NCBI GenBank assembly: GCA_006386115.1
Contig: VFIW01000083.1
Coordinates: 124,001 to 188,000 of the forward strand
Length of the DNA stretch: 64,000 bases
Direction: 5' to 3'
Source of the DNA: Globisporangium splendens
Lineage: Eukaryota; Oomycota; Peronosporomycetes; Pythiales; Pythiaceae
Shown here: positions 48,715 to 60,111 of the stretch, piece by piece
How positions within the stretch are numbered: the first letter of the stretch is position 1
How the letters are laid out: every line of letters starts with the position of its first letter
Notes under the pieces: model-generated
Told to the model about the DNA's origin: nothing
Databases searched by the model: none
What the model saw: only the letters and a program-made list of their open reading frames with translations
Made by a program: the position numbers and the translations under genes

Positions 48715-51700
48715 CTACTTCCACGCATCGTTGAGCGCTTTGCGTCTCGCGAGGCCGCGCGACAGCACCGTGGCCACGATGAAGCCAATGCACAGCAGGA
48801 TGAGCATTTCATAGTTGAAGTCGGAAGGGAGCAGATCGAACGCCTTCGCAGGCGCCAGACGCACGTAAAAGTGGTCCAGGCCGTGCGCAAACACCAACGT
48901 CGTCGACTCCAACTCGGCTGGAGCCGTCGTGATCGCCTTGATGTTGGCTATCGTCTGGTTGTACGTGATCATCGAGAAAGGACGGTTGTACACCGAGATG
49001 AGAGGCGAGTACTGCATGAGACCCTCCCTGCACGAGCAAACAAAGGCACAACAATCAGCCGATTCGCCAAAAAACAGTACTGCAATAATGAAAACTAGGC
49101 ACGTACTCTTGCTCTTCAGGCGATGGTGGTTTCTCCGTTTGACGAGGATCGATGAAGTTGCGCGCCAACTTGAAGATCTGGCCGGTGCCCATGCCGACAA
49201 GCACGCACTGCGGCGTGATGCCGTGCGAGGTGACCGACACCCCAAGCGACTCGATCGTCGTCGGGAAGATGAAGCTCTTCTGAAGCACAAACGGCGCTCG
49301 TGGGTCGAACGACGAGCGTGACTCGCTCCACGTTGGACGCTTCCACGGGTTCAGGTTGTTCGCGCCAACAGCACCATCATACAGCGACAGAGACACCACT
49401 TCCGTGCGCTTGTCCTTCGCGTTCCAGAACGAGTACACCAACCAGTTTTCACTCTACACAACAAAGAAATAACATCAATACATGATTCTCTCAACACGAA
49501 AATAAAGCAAAACACAAACGAAAAACACACCTGAACCATGCGGACAGGACCAGATGCGTGCTGGTGGCGAGCACGGTGGATTAATCGGCCAGCAACCGAG
49601 TCCAAGAGGCTGACTTGAAGCACAGACACAGGAGCCGACTCGCCTTCCACTTGCTCCGATCCCGTGGTCGCAACCGCAAACAGGTTTGGGTTCAGGTACT
49701 TCAGCAACAGCGAGTCGTCACCGGTCACGGTCACGGACGAGTCGATCACCGTGTGCTCCTTCTGACTGGAGAACACCGCCAGCTTATGATCACGAGGAAG
49801 CACGACCGACCACACTTCTTGCGCGCGGTACGAAGCCTTCTTCGACGCATCGCCTTCGTTCTCGATGACGTAGCCACGGAGAACGTTGGCACCGGCATCG
49901 TAGCGGTAGAAGTAGAAGTTGTCCAATTCTGGGTGAGCAAAGCCCGCAGTCTCAGCTGGGTACAACGACACCGCGAGCGTCTTCTCCGACACCAGCGCAA
50001 CCGCTCTTCTCAGGTTAGCATCTTCATCAATGTGGTGCTCACGCTTCGGGAGCACGACCACCCAGGATTTCTCGCCATCAGTATCAGCATTAATGGATTC
50101 AATCTGGTGTCCATCGTCGCCATCGATCCAGAGCAAATGGGACGAGCTGGAGACCAAAAGCAATTCGGGACCAGAACCCATCGCAGGGTGGTCGCGGGTC
50201 ACAAAGAGCTTGTATTCTGGTCCAACAAACTGCGACCAGGCAACCGTGCTGAGCTCCGCTCGGATCGCAAACAGCTTGCCACTCTCCGTCAGCGCAACAA
50301 TGTACTTTGAGAAGCCAAACAAGTGCGCATTTGGCGTTTCCTTGCGCGATCGGTCTTCCGACACGCTCTTTCCGTCGAAAAAGGACAGCACGTTGTTCGC
50401 AAATTGCTTGGCACGCGCAATTTCCATCGTGATTTCTTCCGAGAACGAAGGAATCTTCTTCAGAGGCTGCTTCTCAATGTCAGTTTCCGCTGGGGTAACC
50501 CAGTGCACGGTCTTCACGTTCGCGAGTGATTCTTCTCGCACCCAAAGAGGTGCATTCGACGAGGTCACCGTTTCCGCATCGTTGGATTCTTCGTTGGTGC
50601 TGAAGATGAGTCCATCATCTTTCATCACCAGCAGCGCACGGCAGCGCGGAGCACCCGTGTCTTTTTGGCGAACTGGACAGCCAACGAACGCGTTTCCGAC
50701 AGCACCACCGAACGACGCAACATCGAGATCCATCTCCCATTGCGCACGGCTTTGGTCCGGAACAAGAGAGTACGACGACACCTGCGCTCCCGAGCTCTTG
50801 GACGCGATATGGAACAGCACGTTGTCATCCGTGAGGGATTCGACGAGCACATCTTCACCCGAAAGCTTCGCAACCACTTCAAGAGCAAGCGAGTCGGTGA
50901 TCTTGAAGTACACGTTCTCTCCCGATACCAGCGTGACCACAAGCGCGCTCTTGATCTTGTCGTTCACGGCATCGAATGCCTTGGCCGCGTCGAGCTTCGC
51001 ATCCGCAATGCTGATCGACTTGCTCGCGCCACCATTTTCAAGAGACTCAACGAGCACATCCGTCTTCGACACCGTGACTGCAACCACCGCGCCAGAGGCA
51101 CTGTGCTTACGAAGAACCGAGTTCGCTTGCAAGGTTTCCTTCGCCACCTTGGTCACTTTTCCAGTCTTCACATCGACCTTGAGCAATTGCGCGTCTGCGA
51201 GGACAAACAACGTCGATGAATCCGACGACAGCTCGGACGAAATGACATCACCGGTCAATGGTGACGGAAACTCTGCGCGCCACGACACACCTCCGTCTTT
51301 CAAGTGCACGAGCGCAGCGCCAGTGGACGAGACCACGACGCTGCGGTCGTCGGCAATGGTGTGGATCCCAGCAAACTTGGTCTCCTTGACACCAGCGTAC
51401 GCCACGTTGTCCCACGCGAGCGTCCCGTCCGCAGCATCCCACAAACGCAGGTTCTTGGCAGCTCTATCATTGCAAAACATACACGTCGTCACGTCATAGT
51501 TTTAGTCTCAGCCACATCCAAAGTGTCACATGCAGCTAATTACTTACCCCGACACGGTCAGCAGTCCGTGGTTAGTCAGTTGAATCGTATCGATGCTATC
51601 CCCTGTATCCAATCCATCGCACAGCACGGCAAACGCATCAATCCCCTCCCTTCCCCTCAGAACCACATTCAGCACCATGTTCTATACCTTCATGAAGCAC

Positions 51701-51979
51701 CTGGCGCCACTTGATCGCCCCGTTCTTCGCATCCAGTCGCGCAATCGCGCGCGAACGCTCGTCGGTGGCCACGTACACGGCGCGCGAGGTGCCGCGCACG
51801 ACGCTGGCGTGGTGGCGCTTGTCGCCGCCGCCGAACGCAACGGCACTCACGCGGCCCAGGTGCTCGGTCTTCCAGTCCAGCAGCCCCGCCTGGTCCTCGT
51901 AGATGGCGTTGGCGCCCGGCGCCAAGCACGCGAGCGCCAGCGCCGCCACGAGCACGTTCACACTCTTCATCCGCGTCAT
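48715..51979 (-). CDS. EMC1: ER membrane protein complex subunit 1
   Basis: Five exons: 51688-51979, 51548-51602, 49531-51463, 49107-49453 and 48715-49027, giving 979 residues (human EMC1 is 993). It starts with a signal peptide (MKSVNVLVAALALACLAPGA) followed by the EMC1 hallmark IYEDQAGLLDWKTEHLGRV. A long lumenal beta-propeller follows. The C-terminal DUF1620 region is clear (GMGTGQIFKLARNFIDPRQT, SPLISVYNRPFSMITYNQTI, STTLVFAHGLDHFYVRLAP), then one membrane segment (MLILLCIGFIVATVLSRGLA). EMC1 is the large lumenal and membrane subunit of the complex that inserts and chaperones membrane proteins in the ER. ATG 51979 or 51970 may be used; both keep the signal peptide. Confidence 0.93.
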
Positions 51980-52633
51980 CACTCGCTGCGTGTTGATCTT
52001 TGGGAATGCAGACCGCCCCCCTCTGCTGCTCTGGAGAGAGGGCAATTCTGTGTGGGGGGAAACCTTCCGACGACCTTCCGACGACACTCTGGTCTTGTAG
52101 AGGGAGGAGAGGACACGAGGGTGCGTAATGAATAGTAATGGCGTTATGGGTAACCAAGACGCTGTGTCCTTGTAGAGGGATCACTAGACAACTCAATAAA
52201 GTATCTGTTCTAGTAGAGGATTGATATTCAAGAGGATTCGAAACACAATAGTAATGGTCAATATGGATGATCACAGCGCAAACAGGCAATGCCACCAAAT
52301 TGCGCTCTTCCAGATGGAGGCGTTTTACATCATGCAAAGCAGCACTCACAGATGGAATGGAGTCCGCAATTGGCGGGAGGAAGAAGAATACTGCCCTCAT
52401 GCCCCGACTTTCGCTTTCGTTCATTTGCATCATTCACGTTTGTGACACTGCTGAGCGCATGCCGCCGTCCTACGCTCTACCCATGTGACTTATCTCTGAG
52501 TTTTGTCTCTTTCTGAGCACAAACTGAGCAGCGACTGACGAAATGGGCCACGCTGGACTCTTCAGACGACGAGTCCGTCGCTTCGTCACGGGCCAAGTTT
52601 TGCTTTTGGTTCTCGACTCATCGATAAAAGGCA
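51980..52633. other. Divergent intergenic region
   Basis: Between EMC1 (leftward) and the LRR gene (rightward), so it should hold both promoters. No supported gene; several short ORFs lack domains. No clear motif identified. Confidence 0.5.
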
Positions 52634-55600
52634 ATGGAGCACATGACGCCCCAGAAGGGAGTCACAATCCTCCGCAAACCCCGCAGCAATAGCACTGGCG
52701 GTGGGTTGCTGGCGACGCTGAGACGCATCGTGCGGCGCAAGAAATCCAAGCACAACCAAGGCAACGCGCTCCCAGCAGCTCCAGCGAGTGGGAACCCCAG
52801 TGGCTCTCCAAGCAGCAACCGAGGCGGCATCATAACTTCGCACGGTAATAGCACAGCGGACGCGGCTCAGACGCATCGACTGAGCCAGATGATCGCGCGG
52901 CTCTCGATACCAGTGGGTCACACGGACACGGAGCAAGAGCTCGACGAGAACGACAATGAAGATCACAGTGATGCAGAAGATGACGAAGAAGGTGGCAGCG
53001 AAAATGAAGAGGAGAAACAAAAGCAGGACACGGCCACCAAGCCCAAACAGCAAGGCAAACAGCGGCGCAAGTGGGTCAAGAAGCTGCTCAACCAGAGCGC
53101 AACCCCACATATCCACAAAGATCGTGTGTACAGGACAACGAGAAAGCCTCATCATGTGCGTCATTACCGCCATCGTGGTCCACTGCAACCACCAAAGATG
53201 CTGGTGGTGACAAATGCGTTGCATACCCACTGCGTCGCCCGTGTCTTGGGATTTCTCGATGCGAGCGAGCCTGCGAGGACGTGCGCCTACGTGAACAAGG
53301 CATTGGCTGCCAGCGTACGCGTGTTTTACGAAACGTACTATCCGCATCCACGACCCCAGCGCTATTTGGCGAATATGCTCTTCCAAAATGGCAGCGACAT
53401 TGTGAAGAGATCCTGGGCTGGCTCAGTCCCGCCGAGCGCGTGTCTGTGAGCGTGAGTTGCCAGTCGTTTTATGCTGCAGCGAACGCACTCCCTCTCGAAA
53501 TCCAAGACTCACAGAGCGCTGCGCAATTTGCTCACTACATGACGAGAGAGCGCGTGGAGACTCGGTTTGAAGCGGCCAAGGAATTGCACCTAGGTACGTA
53601 TCCGTCAAGTAAGAGGGTGAGACGCATGCAATAAGGCTGACTTTGTGTTGCTTTGATCAGAGGATATGCATGCAGACGAAGCCGTGGCTGTGGTGCGCTT
53701 CCTCGACACGAACGATGAGAATGAGTGCTTCCAGGCGCTGACGACGCTATCTTTGCAAAGAATCCGCGGTTTTTGGGACGACCAACAGAGCTTTGAGCAG
53801 TTCACCCAGGTTTTGTTCACAGATTGCGTGAGTCGAAGGCTCCAGACGCTCGAGCTATCAGGTTTGTTTGCTTTTTTGAGGTTGTTGACTTTCACTGATT
53901 GTGATCTTACGGCACGGGTCTGCTTGATTTGCGACTGGAAATCTTGAGACAGATGTGGGGCTCGAAGATCCTCACTACAAGTGCTTGGCGACGCTGTTCT
54001 ACGACGCGCGGTTCCCATCGCTGCGGTGCCTCAACCTCTCGCGAAACCAGTTTTCGAGTCGTTTTATGCGCAATTGGCATAGGAGTTTTATCAACGAGCG
54101 CTTTGAAAATCTTCAGACGCTCGACATCAGTGGTACGCCATGCGATTGACTTTCTCGCAATGAAGCCAAACTAGGCTACTAACATAAACTCTTTTAGACG
54201 TCGGCATGAGCGACGAGGACACACAGCGCTTCGTCGCGCGCCTCACGCACTTGCCAGCATTGCAGTGTCTTCGCATCTCCAACAACTTTTTCTCGTACGA
54301 AGCGCTGACGCTGCTCAGTGAACAAATTGCGAGTGGCAAACTCCGAGAATTACGAGAACTCACTTGCAGCGGTGCGCCAACGTCTGAATTTTCCCAACTC
54401 CAACCAGAGCAGCACAGATTGTACACGATTCGACTCCAAATCTGCGCGTTTGTGTGTATGTGTGTGTGTTTCCAGCGATTTCGGGTGATGCGAATGCGAT
54501 GAGCAACTCCCTCGAAGCTTTCCACGGCACAAGTGGCGCCAACGCTGCGTGTCCAAAGCTGGAGCAACTCAATATAAGTGGCAACTCGATCGCGAACGCC
54601 AAAACCAGGTTCAAGCTCGCGCAGGTTGTCGCCAAGCAGCGTTGGGCGACGCTGACCTACCTGGACATCTCAAGTGCGTACTTTGTCACCTAGGCATCTC
54701 ACAATCTTCTCATGTACACGACTAATCTTGTGTGTTGCACAACGCATGGGATGTTTAGACATGGACCTGGGGGAAGAAGGATTCCGCGAACGCACCCAAG
54801 CCATACTGCAAAACTATACGTCGAGCCTGACGAACCTACGGCATCTCGACGTGTCGGATAACCACATCGCGCGTGCGGTCCGAGACTTGAGCGAGTATCT
54901 GCTGACAAAAGCCTCCCCCAACCTTCGATTCCTGTCGCTTGCAGGTTTTTGAGTTTGTTGTTGTCCATCTTTAAGTTTTCTTGTGTGCATGGCTGACTTC
55001 GTGTTCTTTTGGTCCAGAGAACGGCCTCGGCGCGCTCGAGTTTGAACAAGTGGCGCATGCGCTTTCCCAATCGTGCTGCCCAAATCTGCAAACGCTCGAC
55101 CTCTCTCGTACGACTCAAGAGCATGTTGTCGTTGTTTTTACATTTTCCATATGGATCAAATGACCTGCTTTTGGATGTGGAAAATGCCCAGGTAACGCCC
55201 CAGGAGGCGAAGGCGTGGCCCGCTTTTGCACATTTTTGCGCTCGTCAGCAGCGCAAAGTCTTCATTGCCTCGACTTAAGTCGTATGTCCAACTTTGTGAT
55301 TGAATCACAACCAAAGGTTAAAGTGGTTAATGCGCGTGTTTGGCAGATAATGGCATCCCGTGCCGCGGTCTCGTGCTCATCGAGGAAACATTAGCCGCCA
55401 CTGCCCAGTGCTCGCAGTTGCATCAGTTGAATCTGTCGCGAAACCTCGAGGTTCGCAGCGTTGTCAAGTACCAGGAGGTATCTACGGCGAAATTTGGGTA
55501 CTGCTCTACTGTGCTTCGTTCTTACCTTGTGTGAATGCTGTTTGCATCGATTGCATCATTTGTATTGATTGCATCGTTTGCATCTCTTACCTCAACCCAA

Positions 55601-56069
55601 AGCTCATTCGAAGCGGCGCGTGTCCATCGCTCGTGTCGTTGCAACTCGGGTGCGCGCAGACGTATGTCGAAGGCAGCGCATTTGTCAAAGACACACTCGC
55701 GCGCATGAGCGTCGAAGAACTGGTGCGTTGTCTATATAAGTTGAGCTGCTTTCTACAAGCATAGCCAATAAACAACATTGGTGTTGTCATTTGCAGCGCC
55801 GACGCAAGCAAGCGCTGTTTGAGTCCCGTCTCGCTGCGCTGCAGCTACGAAACGACGAGAAAGCGCACCGTGACGCGGCGCGCTGCAAGCGCCAGTGTCA
55901 GTTGCTGCGCGCGCAGTGCGACCACATGGAGAGCGAGGCCGACCGCGCGCTGCGGCGGCGCAAGCGCATCCGCAAGTCCACGCACCTGTGCATCCACCAG
56001 GAGATCCAGCAGCTCAAGCAGGCGCGTCAGCACCGCGCCACCTGCAAAGCACTGCAAGCCAACCAGTGA
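52634..56069 (+). CDS. Leucine-rich-repeat protein with F-box-like N-terminus and coiled-coil tail
   Basis: Exons: 52634-53314, 53395-53593, 53661-53861, 53953-54132, 54198-54371, 54476-54673, 54759-54944, 55018-55107, 55192-55281, 55347-55477, 55603-55722 and 55797-56069. The N-terminus is basic, then acidic (DEEGGSENEEEKQ), followed by two segments resembling F-box helices (HCVARVLGFLDASEPARTC; HCEEILGWLSPAERVSVS). The middle exons each encode about one leucine-rich repeat of ribonuclease-inhibitor style (LQTLDIS, LRCLNLSRNQFSS, LEQLNISGNSIANA, LRHLDVSDNHIARA). The last exon is a charged, Arg/Gln-rich coiled coil. The 80-base intron at 53315-53394 removes what would otherwise look like a frameshift. 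An adaptor or ubiquitin-ligase role is possible but not shown. Confidence 0.78.
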
Positions 56070-56149
56070 TCCTTGTTATTTTGCTTTGCTGTGTACCTCA
56101 GGGTCACTGTAAAAATGAAATCGTAACACACACATGAAGCAAATCTTCA

Positions 56150-57734
56150 TTACACGCTCTCTTCGTGGCGCTTGGTTGCGTTCTCGTACTCCTCCGGGTA
56201 CATCTCTTTCCAGGCGCTGTGGAGCGACTCGTGAGCCTCCGTGTGGCTCAGCGCGAGCGAGTGCGGGTCCTCGGCGAACAGGATGAACACTGTGGCCACG
56301 GCACCGTCGATCACACTCATGATCACGTCCACGACCGAGTACCCGATGAGAAAGCCGCTGATTCCCAGCGAGGTCTTCGGGTGTGACACGTTCACGGTCC
56401 ACTGTGCGTCGCCGTACGCCACAACAGCCCAAGCCGCCGCAGCACCGAGGAAGCCCACGACGATCTTGCCGCAGAACAGCACGTTGGCGATCAACGAGTC
56501 GTTCGCGATCGCCGTCCAGCCCTTGGACGCAAACAGTTGGTACACGCGCTTGCCCGAGGACACGAAGCTGTAGCCGTAGATCCCCACGTACGCGTACGCG
56601 AAACGGTTGAAGTACTCGATCCACGACTGGATGCACCCGACGAGGCAGTTGATGCAGCCCACGAGGCACGCCGCCACCGAGTTGCCGCTGCGCGAGAGTG
56701 CGTGCTGGATCGACGAGAGCACGAAGCGGATCGTCTGCACGATCGACACGATGAGCGACCCGAAGCAGATCGAGCCGAAGGACAGCGTCAGCGCGCGTCC
56801 CAGCGCCCGCGCCGTCGTGAGCGGTACGCGGTCCTGCGCGGCGTGGTGCCACCAGCTGGACACCGTGCCGGCTGTGGCTACCATGACGATGTTGCGCAGC
56901 ACGAACGTCGCCCAGAAGAAGATGAGCACCATGCCCGTGAGGATACCGAACTTCTTGCCGGCACCGTAGCCCTCACCCTGGCCCACGTACTCACCGTGCG
57001 TGATCGCAGCGTACGTGGCGATGATCCAGACGAGCGCCCAGGCGATCTGCAGCACCGTGAACGCCACGGCGATGAGCAGCGTCATCGGATGGTTCAGCAC
57101 GGCCTTGCACGCCACCTGGAGGTTCGCGGACGCGAACGCGATGCGCTGGCGGATACAGCACACGTACAGCAGCACGAGCACGGCGAAGAGCGAGCCCACG
57201 GCCGCTGGCCACCAGTACATGGAGTCGCCCTGTTGCTTGAGGAAGTTGGAGGAAGCCAGACCCGTGCCCACGGAGACCGTGCACACACCCACGACCGAGA
57301 TCCTATTCCATATCCACACGCCGTTAGACCAAGATCATTGGCAGCAAATGGTGCCATCGTTGAATAAGGACGTACCAGATGAGCATCTTGCCGCAGACAA
57401 GCATGAGAATCGTCCAGAGCATGGACGCGAGCAGCGCGCCGCCGGCGATACCCGCGCAGATCTTCAGTGCGTACTTGTACTTGGCGTGCTTCTCGCGCAG
57501 TAGCGTCTCGGCGTTCGTGACGCTCTCCTGGCCGCTCGACGTCGACAGCACGTCGTCGCCATACATGAGCGCGAGCGCGATCGTGAAGCCGAAGGCGATG
57601 AGGAAGAGCGCCGCGAAGAACACGTCGTGGCACGAGCTCTGCACCTGCGACTGCGGCGCGTGCACCACGGGCTTGGGCGCTGGTTCGGCATCGGTGGTCG
57701 TGGCCTTGAGCTCCGCCTGGTTCTCCTTCGCCAT
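56150..57734 (-). CDS. Choline-transporter-like membrane protein, copy 1
   Basis: Two exons, 57376-57734 and 56150-57302, joined by a GTACGT intron, give 503 residues. It belongs to the CTL/SLC44 (yeast Pns1) family: about ten membrane segments, the conserved TVSSWWHHA and SFGSICFGSLIVSIVQTIR stretch, AYVGIYGYSFVSSG, and the terminal FILFAEDPHSLALSHTEAHE. Family members move choline or related amines across plasma or organelle membranes; some members have no demonstrated transport. It has a close paralogue in the same orientation at 58246-59838, so the pair arose by tandem duplication. Confidence 0.88.
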
Positions 57735-58245
57735 GGCGTCTGCTGCTGTCTTGATGTGGAAATGAGCGGTTGATAAGGCTCAGGACCTTCCGTGGAAAAA
57801 TAAAAACAGATCCTTGTGTGAACCCATGAGTTGGGTGGATCAAGCGGATCCGCTCCGCCAAGTGGACGCCAAGTTGGCGGACGGACTTTGAAGCATATAA
57901 CATAGAGATGGATAGCGATTGCAAACTGTAAGCTACAAATTGAGGAATGTTGGAGGTTACAACAATTGGACAGTTTGAGAAGGTGCCCACGATTGGTGGT
58001 TAAATGCACAACACACCCACCAACAAGAAAAATGAGACCTGGAAGATATGTTGGAATCAGGACAGTTCCTATTCGTTTCGCTTTCCCCAGCACATAGGAC
58101 AACACCTGCCAGCAAGCCATAAGAGCGCTGTTCCAACGTGCACTTGCTGGCAGCCATACCTCCTCACTCCCATAGCAGCGACGCCATCGAAACTCAACGA
58201 AAAACTCTTTCTGCACCACACAACATCGCTCATTGAACAAAATGC
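57735..58245. other. Spacer between the two choline-transporter-like genes
   Basis: Contains the promoter of copy 1 and the 3' end of copy 2. No coding sequence or repeat of note. Confidence 0.5.
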
Positions 58246-59838
58246 TTAGACGGTGCCGTAGCCCTGGTCGCCGTGGTGGACGTGCTCGAACTCGTTCGGG
58301 TAGATCTCGCGCCACGTGGCGTGGAGGTGCTCGTGGGCCTCCGGGTGGCTGAACACCAGCGAGTGCGGGTCCTCGGCGAACAGGATAAACACCGTGGCCA
58401 CCGCGCCGTCGATCACCGTCATGATGACGTTTGCGATCGAGTACCCGACGAGGAAACCGCTCAGCCCGAGCGCCACCTCCGGATTGCTCACGTTCACGGT
58501 CCATTGTGGGTTACCGTACGCGACCGCAGCCAAGCCGGCCGCGCCACCGAGGAACCCAATCGCGATCTTGCCGAACAAGAGCACGTTCACGATCAACGAG
58601 TCGTTCGTGATCGCCGTCCAGCCCTTGGACGCAAACAGGTCAAACACGTGCTTGCCCGACGTCACGAAGCCGTAGCCGTAGATCCCCACGTACGCGTACG
58701 CGAAGCGGTTAAAGTACTCGACCCAGCGCTCGATGGCGCTGACGCAGCCGTCGATGCAGCCCACGAGGCACACCGCGATGGCGTTTCCCTGCTCCGCGAG
58801 CAACTTCTGCAGCGACGACAGGAGAAAGTGGATCGTCTCGATGATCGACACCACGAGCGAACCGAAGCAGATCGAACCAAAGGACAGCGTCAGCGCGCGA
58901 CACAGAGCCTTGGTGCTCGTCAGCGGCACGCGGTCGCGCGTCGCGTGGTGCCACCAGCTCGATACGGTGCCCGCCGTCGCGACCGTGACGATGTTGCGCA
59001 GCACAAAGTTGGCCCAGAAAAAGACGAGGAGCATGCCAACGAGGATCCAGAACTTCTTGCCCGCGCCGTACTCTTCGCCCTCGCCGATGTATTCACCGTG
59101 GTTCACCGCCGCGTATGTCGCGAGGATCCAGACCAAGCCCCAGATGATCTGGAGCACCGTGAACACCAGCGCCGTGATCAGGATCACCGGGTAGCTCAGC
59201 ACGGCTTGGCACGCGATCTGCAAGTTGGCCGACGCGAACGCGATGCGAGAGCGGATGCAGCACACGTACGCCAGCACAAGCAACGCAAACAGCGTCGCGA
59301 CCGCCGCTGGCCACCAGTAGAACGAGTCACCGCTCTGGTACAACGCGTTGGAACTCAAGAAGCCCGTGGCCACCGAGATCGCGCACACGGCGATGACCGA
59401 GAACCAGATGAGCATCTTCCCCACGAAGAGCATCGCGAGCGTCCAGATGAGCGACGCGAGCAGCGCGCCGCCGGCGATCGCGCCACAGATGCGCATCGCG
59501 TAGTGGTACTTGGCATGCTTTTGACGGATGAGGTCGCCAATGTCGGCGAGGTCGTCTTGGCTGCCGTCTTGGCTGCCGTCCTGGCTGTCCACCGAGTACG
59601 TGAGCACGTCCTGGCCGTAGCTCACGGCGATGGCGACCGTAAAGCCGAACGCAATCAAAAATGCGACCGCGAAGAGCACATCGTGGCACGACTTCTGCAC
59701 CTGCGACTGCGGCGGGTGCACCACGCGCTTGTCCTGCACGCCGCGGATGGGCTCCTGCTCATCGTCGAACTTGGTCATTGGATAGGGCTCTGCGTTCTGC
59801 ACTCGATCCAGCGATTTCGAGAATGACAAGATACGCAC
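58246..59838 (-). CDS. Choline-transporter-like membrane protein, copy 2
   Basis: Single-exon gene of up to 530 residues; the ATG at codon 21 (MTKFDDEQEP, near 59778) aligns best with copy 1 and is the likelier start. The same SLC44/Pns1 signatures are present (TVSSWWHHA, SFGSICFGSLVVSIIETIH, AYVGIYGYGFVTSG, FILFAEDPHSLVFSHPEAHE). It lacks the intron that copy 1 has after LIW, so one copy has gained or lost it since duplication. Between the first membrane helices it carries a short SQDG repeat that copy 1 does not have, in a loop that probably faces out of the cytosol. Confidence 0.88.
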   Translation of the reverse strand: MRILSFSKSLDRVQNAEPYPMTKFDDEQEPIRGVQDKRVVHPPQSQVQKSCHDVLFAVAFLIAFGFTVAIAVSYGQDVLTYSVDSQDGSQDGSQDDLADIGDLIRQKHAKYHYAMRICGAIAGGALLASLIWTLAMLFVGKMLIWFSVIAVCAISVATGFLSSNALYQSGDSFYWWPAAVATLFALLVLAYVCCIRSRIAFASANLQIACQAVLSYPVILITALVFTVLQIIWGLVWILATYAAVNHGEYIGEGEEYGAGKKFWILVGMLLVFFWANFVLRNIVTVATAGTVSSWWHHATRDRVPLTSTKALCRALTLSFGSICFGSLVVSIIETIHFLLSSLQKLLAEQGNAIAVCLVGCIDGCVSAIERWVEYFNRFAYAYVGIYGYGFVTSGKHVFDLFASKGWTAITNDSLIVNVLLFGKIAIGFLGGAAGLAAVAYGNPQWTVNVSNPEVALGLSGFLVGYSIANVIMTVIDGAVATVFILFAEDPHSLVFSHPEAHEHLHATWREIYPNEFEHVHHGDQGYGTV

Positions 59839-60111
59839 ACGCAGTGGAAGTCAAGTGAAGCGGAAGTGCGTGTGTGCGTGCGCTGGAAGGCAAGCGAGCG
59901 AACCCAAGAAATAAATCAGTGGTGAGTTGATGATCCTGCCCACGAGCGGATCCGCCCACTTTGACACATCCGTCCGCCCAACGGCTGGAGAGTACCCCTA
60001 CCCCTGAAACAGATGCTGTCTCAGCTCTCAGATGAGCGGACGGGATCAGGTTCAGAGCGGACGCTTTGTCCGTCCATTGATTGACGCTTTGCGAAAACGG
60101 ACACTGTCCTG

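Noticed and set aside
53300..53420. Apparent frameshift in the LRR gene
   Set aside because: An 80-base intron (GTACGC...GCAG, 53315-53394) restores the frame and the length sum, so the gene is not broken here.
58273..59826. Antisense ORF of 517 codons opposite choline-transporter copy 2
   Set aside because: Same composition effect; Arg/Asp/His-rich with no domain, while the sense strand encodes a clear membrane protein.
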